From positions 558,001 through 622,000 of the forward strand of contig NZ_VKOG01000001.1 in the NCBI RefSeq assembly GCF_007474545.1: a DNA stretch of 64,000 bases, given 5' to 3'. Shown one piece after another: positions 34,940-43,093 of the stretch; the first letter of the stretch is position 1; every line of letters starts with the position of its first letter. The notes under the pieces are model-generated. The model was not told where the DNA came from. It ran no database searches and saw nothing but the letters and a program-made list of their open reading frames with translations. Position numbers and translations under genes: made by a program. The DNA comes from Chryseobacterium binzhouense. Lineage in GTDB: Bacteria > Bacteroidota > Bacteroidia > Flavobacteriales > Weeksellaceae.

Positions 34940-35704
34940 TTATTTGTTTTTGTTTTCAAGTTTTTCAATTCTCTTCTGCTGTTCTTTAATCAACTTATTC
35001 TGCTCAATCGTATAAAGAGTAAGCTCTTCAATTTTCTGCAACAGTTTGATTTGAAATTCACCTACATTTACACCTTCTTTTTCCATTTCTTTGGCAGAAG
35101 CAATTTCAGGTAAGTGTCTTTTCTCTTTAATGTGTTTTTCAACATCTTCTAATTTCGGAAGATTATAAGATTCTTCAAACACAAAATCTGCGGTTGGTGT
35201 AAGGGTTACTTTTATTTCTTTGGCTTCGAATTTTCCTTGTAAAGAAGCGTTATCACCCTTTACCAGAAAAGTGGTTCCTAATTTAGTGCCCCCTGTAAAA
35301 TCATTATGATAATTCAAGGTTAATATATTACCATTGTCATGAACAATTGCTCTACCACCTGATCCTCTAGGTTCAAATCTTAAAAAGATGTCTGCTAATC
35401 CTTCATATGACATGATATTATTGTTGTTTACTATTTTAAAAATACCATTGGTTACTTCTACATTGCCATGTAATTTTATGGATCCTTGAGTTTTTAAATT
35501 TATACCGCCCCACCAATTTGTATCCAATACCCATCCATATGGTGTCAGGATATTGGATATCTTATAATTTTGATGTTCTGACGGTACATCTTTGAACTGT
35601 CTAGCTATTAAATTTGTGAAGAATATGTCATCATATGTCCCAGTTTGTGCATTCACAAAAATTGCCGAAATAGTAAACATTAATGTTATTATGAATTTTT
35701 TCAT
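34940..35704 (-). CDS. Secreted tail-fibre-like protein with shared C-terminal module (copy 1)
   Basis: A 254-residue protein with signal peptide MKKFIITLMFTISAIFVNAQ. Residues about 20-155 are specific to this protein (glycine- and asparagine-rich, beta-prone). From about 158 (LQGKFEAKEIKVT) it carries a module with PKLEDVEKHIKEKRHLPEI and GVNVGEFQIKLLQKIEEL, ending in a coiled coil. This module recurs in many Bacteroidota surface proteins and resembles the stalk part of phage tail-fibre and S74-type chaperone regions. It is almost identical to that in the next gene. No T9SS domain. Confidence 0.82.
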   Translation of the reverse strand: MKKFIITLMFTISAIFVNAQTGTYDDIFFTNLIARQFKDVPSEHQNYKISNILTPYGWVLDTNWWGGINLKTQGSIKLHGNVEVTNGIFKIVNNNNIMSYEGLADIFLRFEPRGSGGRAIVHDNGNILTLNYHNDFTGGTKLGTTFLVKGDNASLQGKFEAKEIKVTLTPTADFVFEESYNLPKLEDVEKHIKEKRHLPEIASAKEMEKEGVNVGEFQIKLLQKIEELTLYTIEQNKLIKEQQKRIEKLENKNK

Positions 35705-35714
35705 AGTTTAAAGT

Positions 35715-36671
35715 TTAGTTTTTGTTAATTTTAGATTCTAGCTCTTTTATTCTTTTATCCTGCTCAATCGTATAAAGAGTAAGCTCTTCAATTTTTTGCA
35801 AAAGTTTAATTTGAAATTCACCAACATTTACACCTTCTTTTTCCATTTCTTTAGCAGAAGCAATTTCAGGTAAATGCTTTTTTTCTTTAATGTGTTTTTC
35901 AACATCTTCTAATTTTGGAAGATTGTAATCTTCTTCAAAAACAAAATCTGCGGTAGGGATGAGAGTTACTTTAATTTCTTTGGCTTCAAATTTTCCCTGA
36001 AGGAAAGCATTGCCATTAGTGTTAATAAAAAACTTAGGATTTGATTCACCTCCTGTAAACATTCTTATCCCTTTAAACGCGGCCATCCATAGTTCGGCAC
36101 CGCCTGATACTGATGGAGATAGAATGCCGTAATGTGGCATGGATATAGTATTAGTAAGAACAGGAACATCAGATGCTGTAACATTAAATCTAGTGTCGTC
36201 TTGAAGGCTTATTGCAGAACCTCCAATTGCATAAATGTCACCATTTACTGTCAAGCTTCTTGTAGGGTTTACAGTGTTAATGCCGACATTTCCTAAACGA
36301 TCAATTCTAATTCTTTCCTGGGTACCTGTAGATAAGCTTACACCAAAATATCCAGAAAGATTAGTTCCGGGACCTTGGTCATTCTGAATTCCTGTGGGAT
36401 ATATTCCTAATAGTGATAACCCGTAATTTGAAATACCGTTTGTTTTATCGGTAGTATTAAATCCAATATTCAGAATTGAATTTTGAGGTAAATTCCAACC
36501 TGTAGAATTTATATCTCCATTAACATGTAGCTTGGAATTTGGTGAAGGTACACCTATACCCACATTTTCGGTTAATGGATTTGACGTGATAGGCGCACCA
36601 TTTGGAGAATAAAGTTGTGCGGATAGAGTTGCTGAGGTTAAAATAGCCAATGCCAGAATTTGTTTTTTCAT
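35715..36671 (-). CDS. Secreted tail-fibre-like protein with shared C-terminal module (copy 2)
   Basis: A 318-residue paralogue of the 34940 gene. The signal peptide is MKKQILALAILTSATLSAQ. The N-terminal part has tail-fibre-like repeats: NVGIGVPSPNSKLHVNGDI and VGINTVNPTRSLTVNGDI. From about residue 225 (LQGKFEAKEIKVT) it has the same module as copy 1, and the coding DNA is nearly identical over about 230 bases, while the N-terminal parts are unrelated. Ten bases separate the two genes. Likely cell-surface or secreted, with an unknown ligand. Confidence 0.85.
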   Translation of the reverse strand: MKKQILALAILTSATLSAQLYSPNGAPITSNPLTENVGIGVPSPNSKLHVNGDINSTGWNLPQNSILNIGFNTTDKTNGISNYGLSLLGIYPTGIQNDQGPGTNLSGYFGVSLSTGTQERIRIDRLGNVGINTVNPTRSLTVNGDIYAIGGSAISLQDDTRFNVTASDVPVLTNTISMPHYGILSPSVSGGAELWMAAFKGIRMFTGGESNPKFFINTNGNAFLQGKFEAKEIKVTLIPTADFVFEEDYNLPKLEDVEKHIKEKKHLPEIASAKEMEKEGVNVGEFQIKLLQKIEELTLYTIEQDKRIKELESKINKN

Positions 36672-37024
36672 GATTTATTAAGATTAGATAAATATATGTT
36701 CTTATCACTCTTTTTACAATTTCGCTTGTAAAAGAGTAATGGAAACCTATAAGGTTGTAGCTTTTAGGTTTGAAGTATTAGTTGAAGTAGTTTGAATGGA
36801 ATATACGAATGTATATAAATGAAGATGTCATAGTATAATAAATTTTGAGTTTGGTTTATATTAGTCTTTGAAACAAAGATAGCAAAATTTTGGTACGAAA
36901 ATAACTTTTGAATTAAAGACTGAATTTGTTTTCTATAATATAACGAATCAGTTATCAATAAAATCAGATATTTTAAATTGAATTATTTTCTTAATTCATT
37001 GGCAGAGTGCTATATCTTAATCTA
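36672..37024. other. AT-rich intergenic region without a supported gene
   Basis: About 350 bases between two minus-strand genes. A possible minus-strand -7 box TATCTTTG (plus 36874-36881) lies about 200 bases upstream of the tail-fibre-like gene; no TTTG lies at the right distance. Short open frames here are AT-driven and lack homology I can recognise. No terminator-type hairpin was seen. Confidence 0.5.
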
Positions 37025-37672
37025 CTACGGAATCAAAATCTTATCACCGCCAAATTTAGGTTCAATTTCAAAGAGTAAATCCCAATACGCTTTAGATTTT
37101 GCAAGATATTCTCTGAGGTTTGTTTTGAGACCTGCGTATTTATTAACATTTTCAGCATTATAGCCATACGCTTCAATATTATTTTTTCTGGCGAGAAAGA
37201 CAGCTCTTTCGTTATGGAATTTTTGTGAAATGATAATCAGTTGCTTCTGACTGAAGATTTCTTTGGCTCTTACTACTGAATCTAAAGTTCTGAATCCTGC
37301 AAAATCAAGAAATATTTTATCCTGTGGAATTCCTTGCTGCATCAGAGCCTGTTGCATATCTTCAGGCTCATTGTAATCTTTTCTGCTGTTGTCACCGCTT
37401 ACGATGATATATTTAATTTTTCCGCTTTTATATAAGTCTGCCGCAGCTTTTATGCGGTTGGTGAAATACGCATTCGGATAACCGTTGCTCAGCGTTTTGC
37501 TTGTTCCTAAAAGCATGGCAGTTTTAGTCTGCGGAATCTGTGAAGTTTCATCATAGAGAAAAGTTTCAGTGCTTTTCTTAATGCTGTAATTGGCAAAGAC
37601 AACAAAAATAAATCCTGCCACAAAAAGAAGCAGGAAAAATTTAAAAAAGTTTTTCAGTATTTTTTTCATCAT
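37025..37672 (-). CDS. SanA/YdcF-like DUF218 membrane protein
   Basis: A 215-residue protein of the ElyC/SanA/YdcF family, linked in E. coli to envelope integrity and vancomycin tolerance. An N-terminal membrane anchor (about 10-30) is followed by the DUF218 domain: AMLLGTSKTLSNGYPNAYFTNRI, IKYIIVSGDNSRKDYNEPEDM, FLDFAGFRTLDSVVRAKEIF and IIISQKFHNERAVFLARK. Any enzymatic activity is unproven. It lies 11 bases downstream of lspA. Confidence 0.9.
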   Translation of the reverse strand: MMKKILKNFFKFFLLLFVAGFIFVVFANYSIKKSTETFLYDETSQIPQTKTAMLLGTSKTLSNGYPNAYFTNRIKAAADLYKSGKIKYIIVSGDNSRKDYNEPEDMQQALMQQGIPQDKIFLDFAGFRTLDSVVRAKEIFSQKQLIIISQKFHNERAVFLARKNNIEAYGYNAENVNKYAGLKTNLREYLAKSKAYWDLLFEIEPKFGGDKILIP

Positions 37673-37683
37673 GTGATTGTATT

Positions 37684-38325
37684 TTAGAACTCCAATCCGT
37701 TTGGAAATGCTTTTTTTCTGAAAATTAATAACAGTGCAGCTCCCACGGTAATTGCAGAATCGGCAATATTAAAAATATATTTAAAAAACTCAATGTGCTT
37801 TCCTCCAATCAAAGGCCAGCTTTCAGGTACATTCCAGTCAACAATAGGAAAATGCAGCATATCTACCACACAACCTTTCATAAAAGCAGAATATCCTTCT
37901 CCAAAAGGAACCAATTTAGAAACTCCGCCATAGCCGATCCATCTTCCTGTATTTTCGTCGAAAACAGTTCCGCTGTCAAAGATTAAACCGTAAAACATTC
38001 CATCAATCAAATTTCCGATGGCTCCTGCAAAAATCATTGCCATAGGAATCAGAAGATAATTAGATTCTCCTCTTTTCAGCCATTTTTTAAAGAGATAAAT
38101 CATTCCGCCAATCAAAAACAGTCTTATGATCACCAGAAAATATTTGCCGATAATTCCGCCAAAATGAAATCCGTAAGCCATTCCGGGATTTTCAACAAAA
38201 GTTTTATTAAAAAAGCCATCAATTACAGGAACGCTTTCGTTTAGCTGGAAATTTGTTTTTACATAAATTTTAGAAGCCTGATCTATCAATAAGATAAGAA
38301 AGGTCACCAAAGCAATCTTCTTCAT
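37684..38325 (-). CDS. lspA: Lipoprotein signal peptidase (signal peptidase II)
   Basis: Aspartic protease of the inner membrane that removes prolipoprotein signal peptides. At 213 residues it is longer than the roughly 160 of E. coli because of an insert between the two catalytic segments (about 115-165), common in this phylum. Key segments are FVENPGMAYGFHFGG, GAIGNLIDGMFYG (first catalytic Asp; the usual following Arg is Gly) and FKYIFNIADSAITVG (second Asp). ATG at 38325 overlaps the stop of the upstream small gene. The window encodes several of its likely lipoprotein substrates. Confidence 0.95.
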   Translation of the reverse strand: MKKIALVTFLILLIDQASKIYVKTNFQLNESVPVIDGFFNKTFVENPGMAYGFHFGGIIGKYFLVIIRLFLIGGMIYLFKKWLKRGESNYLLIPMAMIFAGAIGNLIDGMFYGLIFDSGTVFDENTGRWIGYGGVSKLVPFGEGYSAFMKGCVVDMLHFPIVDWNVPESWPLIGGKHIEFFKYIFNIADSAITVGAALLLIFRKKAFPNGLEF

Positions 38326-38516
38326 TACAATCCTTTTGGTTTTGATGGGTTATTAATTTTTTCGTTTTTCTTTTCAATTACTTTTTTAATCGTTTTCTGA
38401 TTGTGAAAAGTATTTTTTGTGTGAAATTTTTCATATTTAATTCCCATCTCCTTCAATACGCTTTTCAGCGCATTCAGTTCCATAGAATTTTTGGTGTGTA
38501 CGATGATAGATTCCAT
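38325..38516 (-). CDS. DUF2683-like small protein
   Basis: A 63-residue, strongly basic protein beginning MESIIVHTKNSMELNALKSVLKEMGIKYEKF, which fits the small DUF2683 family often annotated as antitoxin-like in Bacteroidota. The C-terminal half is lysine- and asparagine-rich. Its stop overlaps the lspA start (TAATG), indicating coupled translation. No adjacent toxin is visible, so a toxin-antitoxin role is not supported. Confidence 0.72.
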   Translation of the reverse strand: MESIIVHTKNSMELNALKSVLKEMGIKYEKFHTKNTFHNQKTIKKVIEKKNEKINNPSKPKGL

Positions 38517-38531
38517 TGTTTGATTTTAAAA

Positions 38532-38777
38532 TTATTTGCGGGAAAGCTCATCCAGTCTTTTTCTGTCTTTTGCAGAAAGATCATTGATGCCGTTTTTGCC
38601 CATTTTACCCAGAAGTCTGTCTATTTCCTTCTCTCTTTCGCGTTTGTCAGAATTAAATTTGTCGTCAATCGTGTAATTTTTTTCCTTTTCAGGAAAAAAT
38701 TTCTCTTTCAGCTTTTCTCTGTTGAAAAATGCCAAAACAGCAATGATGATTACGGCTAAAATCACAAATTCAGTCAT
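38532..38777 (-). CDS. Small membrane-anchored protein with charged tail (possibly DUF6576)
   Basis: An 81-residue protein with one N-terminal membrane segment (about 4-18) followed by a highly charged cytoplasmic tail. The last part, REKEIDRLLGKMGKNGINDLSAKDRKRLDELS, resembles a short domain that I recall at the C-terminus of flavobacterial rhomboid-type proteins (DUF6576). The assignment is tentative. It lies 15 bases upstream of the DUF2683-like gene in the same orientation. Confidence 0.65.
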   Translation of the reverse strand: MTEFVILAVIIIAVLAFFNREKLKEKFFPEKEKNYTIDDKFNSDKREREKEIDRLLGKMGKNGINDLSAKDRKRLDELSRK

Positions 38778-38863
38778 AGCTATAATTAAAAATTAGGTTT
38801 ATAAAATGCTGTAAAAACATTATATAAACCCAATTAATTATTTACAAAAATAAGATAAAATAA

Positions 38864-39244
38864 TTATCTCTGCATATTTTTAGCTTCAATACTTAATGTA
38901 GCATGCGGAACCGCCAGAAGTCTTTCCTTCGGAATCAGCTTTCCGGTTACTCTGCAGATGCCATACGTTTTATTTTCAATCCTGATCAGTGCATTTTTCA
39001 GATCGCGTACAAACTTTTCCTGTCTTCCGGCAAGAATAGAATTCTGCTCTTTACTTAATGTTTCAGCACCTTCTTCAAAAGCTTTGAAGGTAGGCGAAGT
39101 ATCATCTGTACCATTGTTCTGGTCATTGATGAAACTTTCTCTGATCAGCTGAAGATCTCTTTCAGCTTTATCTATTTTTTCTTTGATTACTTTTTTAAAT
39201 TCCTGTAAATCAGCGTCGCTGTATCGCACTCTTTCGTCTTGCAT
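38864..39244 (-). CDS. TraR/DksA-family protein with degenerate zinc finger
   Basis: A 126-residue DksA-like protein. DksA binds the secondary channel of RNA polymerase and, with ppGpp, adjusts rRNA and amino-acid promoters. The N-terminal coiled coil (about 8-90) and the C-terminal YGICRVTGKLIPKERLLAVPHATLS are in the right order. The C4 zinc finger is reduced to one cysteine: the other positions are Thr, Pro-His and Thr. I recall the same reduction in other Bacteroidota, so it is probably functional without a C4 zinc site. It precedes the lspA group downstream of ileS. Confidence 0.9.
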   Translation of the reverse strand: MQDERVRYSDADLQEFKKVIKEKIDKAERDLQLIRESFINDQNNGTDDTSPTFKAFEEGAETLSKEQNSILAGRQEKFVRDLKNALIRIENKTYGICRVTGKLIPKERLLAVPHATLSIEAKNMQR

Positions 39245-39303
39245 GGCTCTTTTTCTTTTTAATAAAATTATGAATTGGAATTTGAAAAAACAACAATTAA
39301 ATA

Positions 39304-42300
39304 TTAATTTTTTTCAACATTCACTTTAAAATTTTGGTCATCAATGTCGAATTCGTTAAAATTTGAAAGTGAAGATACAACTTCTATTTTGTTTGACAAC
39401 ACCTCAGATGAAATATATTCTTCATTTTGTCTGATTTGTTCAAGAAAAGGATTATTTTCTTCCAAAATAATGCTGATTTTATCTGTTAAATCAAAATCTT
39501 TTTCTTTTCTAAGATTCTGAATCCTGTTGATAAATTCTCTTGCGATACCTTCAGATTTCAACTCATCTGTCAGCTTCAAATCTAATGCCACAGTTGTTTT
39601 TCCGTCTGAAGTTACCGTCCATCCCGGAATGTCTTTGGTGGAAATTTCAACATCCGCTGTTGTAATTTCATAGCCTTGAATATTGATGCTTCCGTTTTTC
39701 TCTAAAGTAGAAATTTGTTCTGCTGAAAGATTAGTAATTTCATTACCAACCACTTTCATGTCTTTTCCAAGTCTGGAACCTAAGGTTTTGAAGTTAGGTT
39801 TTATCTGTTTTACGATTAAATGAGATGCTTCTTCCGCATTGATTAATTGTAATTCTTTAACGTTAACTTCTTGTTTAATTAATTCTGCAACCGCCAAAAT
39901 CTGTTCTTCAGTTTTAGAATCCAATACAGGAATCAAAACTTTTTGCAACGGTTGACGCACTTTCACATTTTCTTTCTTTCTCAGAGAGAAAACCATACTT
40001 GTAATATTTTGTGCCAAATGCGTTTTCTCTACCAGATCCTGATCGATTAAACTTTCATCCGCAACCGGGAAATCTGTTAAATGGACAGATTCATTGCTGT
40101 CTTTTCCTGTTACTTTATTCAAATCCTGATACAGCTGATCCATAAAGAACGGAGCGATAGGAGCCGATAATTTGGCAACCGTTTCCAGACAGGTGTATAA
40201 AGTCTGATAAGCAGAGATTTTGTCGTCAGAATAATCTCCTTTCCAGAAACGTCTTCTGCACAATCTTACGTACCAGTTTGATAAATTGTCATTCACAAAA
40301 GTACTGATGGCTCTTGCTACTCTTGTCGGCTCATAATCTTCGTAGAATGCTTTTACTTCTTTAATTAAGAGATTTAATTCAGATAAAATCCATCGATCGA
40401 TTTCTGGTCTGTTTTCAACTTCTTTTTCAGAATAATTAAATCCGTCAACATTTGCATACAAAGCAAAGAATGAATAAGTATTGTAAAGTGTTCCGAAGAA
40501 TTTTCTTCTCACTTCATCAATTCCGTCTTTATCGAATTTCAAATTTTCCCAAGGATTTGCGTTAGAAATCATGTACCAACGTGTAGCATCGGGACCGTAA
40601 TCTCCAAGCGTTTCAAAAGGATCAACTGCATTTCCGAGACGTTTAGACATTTTCTGACCGTTTTTATCCAAAACAAGTCCGTTACTCATTACATTTTTAT
40701 AAGCAACAGAGTCAAAAACTGCTGTTCCGATTGCGTGAAGTGTATAAAACCATCCACGAGTCTGGTCAACGCCTTCAGCGATAAAATCTGCCGGAAATGC
40801 TTTATTGTTATCAATTAATTCTTTGTTCTCAAAAGGATAATGTAATTGTGCATAAGGCATCGCTCCGGAATCAAACCAAACGTCGATTAAATCGCTTTCG
40901 CGCTTCATTGCCTTTCCTGAATCTGAAACCAAAACAATTTTATCAACAATATTTTTGTGTAAATCAACCGAAGAATAATTTTCTTCAGACATATTTCCGA
41001 TTTCAAAACCTTTGAAAGGATTTTCTGTCATTAATCCTGCAGCTATTGATTTCTCAATTTCATTGTATAATTCTTCTACAGAACCGATGATTTTTTCATC
41101 TTTTTGATCTTCTGTTCTCCAGATTGGCAACGGTATTCCCCAATATCTTGATCGCGAAAGATTCCAGTCATTTACATTTTCAAGCCAGTTAGCAAAACGA
41201 CCTTCTCCGGTAGATTTTGGTTTCCAATTGATGGTTTCGTTGAGTTCCACCAAACGGTTTTTCACCTGAGACATTTTCACAAACCATGAATCGAGCGGAT
41301 AGTACAAAACAGGTTTATCGGTTCTCCAGCAATGTGGGTAGCTGTGAACATATTTTTCTACTTTGAAGGCTTTGTTTTCTGTTTTCAGCAAAATCGCCAA
41401 TTCTACATCCCAGGATTTTTCAGGAGCAGTTCCTTCATCGTAATATTCGTTTTTAATATATTTTCCTGAGAAAGTTTCCGGAACATTTTCTCCTTTAATA
41501 AATTTACCCTGCAAATCTACAAGAGGAACCAGATTATCATTTTCATCTTTTACCAACATTGGTGGAATTCCCGCATCTTTCGCTACTCTCGCATCATCCG
41601 CACCAAAAGTAGGAGCAATGTGAACAATTCCGGTACCGTCTTCCGTAGTTACAAAATCTCCGATAATCACTCTGAACGCCTTCTCAGGATTTTCATTTGG
41701 AGTAAACCAAGAAATTAGCTGTTCGTATTGAGTTCCAGCTAATTTTTCTCCGGTAAATTCTTTTAGAATTTTAAACGGAATGGTTTTGCTGTCTGAAGTA
41801 TAGTTTGCCAAATCTTCATCAGTTCCTTCAACGAATTTTTTACCAAAATTTTTCTCCAATAGAACTCTCGCCAAAACAACGGTTACAGGCTCAAAAGTAT
41901 ATTGATTGAAAGTTTTCACCAAAACATATTCAATATCTCTTCCTACCGCCAAAGCTGTGTTTGAAGGTAAAGTCCACGGAGTTGTCGTCCATGCTAAAAT
42001 ATTTACATCTCCGTCAACATCATTGAATAATTCTGAAGAATCTTTTTTTACTTTAAATTGGGCAACAATTGTAGTATCGGTAACATCACGGTAAGTTCCC
42101 GGCTGATTCAGCTCGTGAGAAGAAAGTCCGGTTCCCGCTTTTGGGGAATAAGGCTGAATTGTATACCCTTTATACAACAATTCTTTGCTGTACAATTGTT
42201 TTAGCAACCACCAAACGGTTTCCATGTATTTTGATTTGTACGTGATATATGGATCTTCCAAATCTACCCAATATCCGATTTTTTCGGTAAGGTGATTCCA

Positions 42301-42693
42301 AACATCAGTATAACGCATTACCGCTTCACGACAAGCTTTGTTGTAATCTTCAATCGAAATTTTTTTGCCAATATCTTCTTTAGTAATTCCGAGTTCTTTT
42401 TCAACTCCTAATTCTACGGGAAGTCCGTGTGTGTCCCAACCAGCTTTACGGAAAACCTGTTTTCCGTTCTGCGTTTGGTAACGGCAGAAAATATCTTTCA
42501 ACGCTCTTGCCATAACGTGGTGAATTCCGGGCATTCCGTTGGCTGAAGGCGGACCTTCATAAAACACAAACTCAGGATTTCCCTGACGCGTTTCCACACT
42601 TTTTGCAAAAGTGTCATTTGCTTTCCAGAACTCCGAAACATTTTCGGCTACGTCTATAAGGTTGAGGTTTTTATATTCTTTAAATTGGCTCAT
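39304..42693 (-). CDS. ileS: Isoleucyl-tRNA synthetase, long (type 2, eukaryote-like) form
   Basis: Charges tRNA-Ile. The 1129-residue length and the signatures PGIHHVMARALKDIF (HIGH region) and KAGWDTHGLPVELGVEKELG match the eukaryote-like IleRS group rather than the roughly 940-residue bacterial type. Other motifs are the editing domain (about 200-410), the WFDSGAMPYAQLHYPF segment and KMSKRLGN. The C-terminal region lacks the cysteine zinc finger of type 1 enzymes. Type 2 enzymes are generally less sensitive to mupirocin. A -7 box (TAAATTTG, plus 42729-42736) lies 36 bases upstream of the ATG. Confidence 0.97.
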   Translation of the reverse strand: MSQFKEYKNLNLIDVAENVSEFWKANDTFAKSVETRQGNPEFVFYEGPPSANGMPGIHHVMARALKDIFCRYQTQNGKQVFRKAGWDTHGLPVELGVEKELGITKEDIGKKISIEDYNKACREAVMRYTDVWNHLTEKIGYWVDLEDPYITYKSKYMETVWWLLKQLYSKELLYKGYTIQPYSPKAGTGLSSHELNQPGTYRDVTDTTIVAQFKVKKDSSELFNDVDGDVNILAWTTTPWTLPSNTALAVGRDIEYVLVKTFNQYTFEPVTVVLARVLLEKNFGKKFVEGTDEDLANYTSDSKTIPFKILKEFTGEKLAGTQYEQLISWFTPNENPEKAFRVIIGDFVTTEDGTGIVHIAPTFGADDARVAKDAGIPPMLVKDENDNLVPLVDLQGKFIKGENVPETFSGKYIKNEYYDEGTAPEKSWDVELAILLKTENKAFKVEKYVHSYPHCWRTDKPVLYYPLDSWFVKMSQVKNRLVELNETINWKPKSTGEGRFANWLENVNDWNLSRSRYWGIPLPIWRTEDQKDEKIIGSVEELYNEIEKSIAAGLMTENPFKGFEIGNMSEENYSSVDLHKNIVDKIVLVSDSGKAMKRESDLIDVWFDSGAMPYAQLHYPFENKELIDNNKAFPADFIAEGVDQTRGWFYTLHAIGTAVFDSVAYKNVMSNGLVLDKNGQKMSKRLGNAVDPFETLGDYGPDATRWYMISNANPWENLKFDKDGIDEVRRKFFGTLYNTYSFFALYANVDGFNYSEKEVENRPEIDRWILSELNLLIKEVKAFYEDYEPTRVARAISTFVNDNLSNWYVRLCRRRFWKGDYSDDKISAYQTLYTCLETVAKLSAPIAPFFMDQLYQDLNKVTGKDSNESVHLTDFPVADESLIDQDLVEKTHLAQNITSMVFSLRKKENVKVRQPLQKVLIPVLDSKTEEQILAVAELIKQEVNVKELQLINAEEASHLIVKQIKPNFKTLGSRLGKDMKVVGNEITNLSAEQISTLEKNGSINIQGYEITTADVEISTKDIPGWTVTSDGKTTVALDLKLTDELKSEGIAREFINRIQNLRKEKDFDLTDKISIILEENNPFLEQIRQNEEYISSEVLSNKIEVVSSLSNFNEFDIDDQNFKVNVEKN

Positions 42694-43093
42694 TGTAATT
42701 TCTCAATTTCGTTGATTAATCAAGTTGGCAAATTTAGTGAATTTTGTCGGTTTATAATATATGTTTTATTTTGATGTCGTCTAATAAAAAGTTGGCAAAA
42801 ATTGATGTAGCGAAGAATGTGAAGTTTCAACAGTGAAATATGAAATTTTTAATCAGTTTATCCGATTTGTAATTTATTATTTTATCAATAGGAATGGGTT
42901 TTAACCCGCTTTCAATGTTGCGTGCTATGGCTTTAGCCAAATTTACTTTACTCTTGCAGATTTGCAGATAATGCAGATTTTTAATTTAATCTAAAAGATC
43001 ATCTGTAAAAATCTGTGCAATCTGTTGGAACAAAATTTTGCATCCGACTTTTAATTTTAATTTAAATAAATTTGTCTTTTAAAATTTAAATCA
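42694..43093. other. Divergent intergenic region with dispersed-repeat sequence
   Basis: Some 400 bases between ileS and the aryl-CoA ligase. At about 42884-42943 is a sequence with two small palindromes, GGGTTTTAACCC and GGCTTTAGCC, that looks like an interspersed repeat I recall in flavobacterial genomes. At 42955-43025 short repeats of GCAGAT and AATCTG-type words follow. A plus-strand promoter candidate is TTTG (43037-43040) with TAAATTTG (43067-43074), 26 bases apart, just before the ligase TTG start. No gene is supported. Confidence 0.6.

Noticed and set aside
36764-36958. Minus-strand 64-codon ORF in the intergenic gap
   Set aside because: AT-driven, tyrosine/isoleucine-rich composition, no start signal and no neighbour coupling.
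38325-38516. DUF2683-like gene as antitoxin of a toxin-antitoxin pair
   Set aside because: No toxin gene is adjacent and the gene is coupled to lspA.
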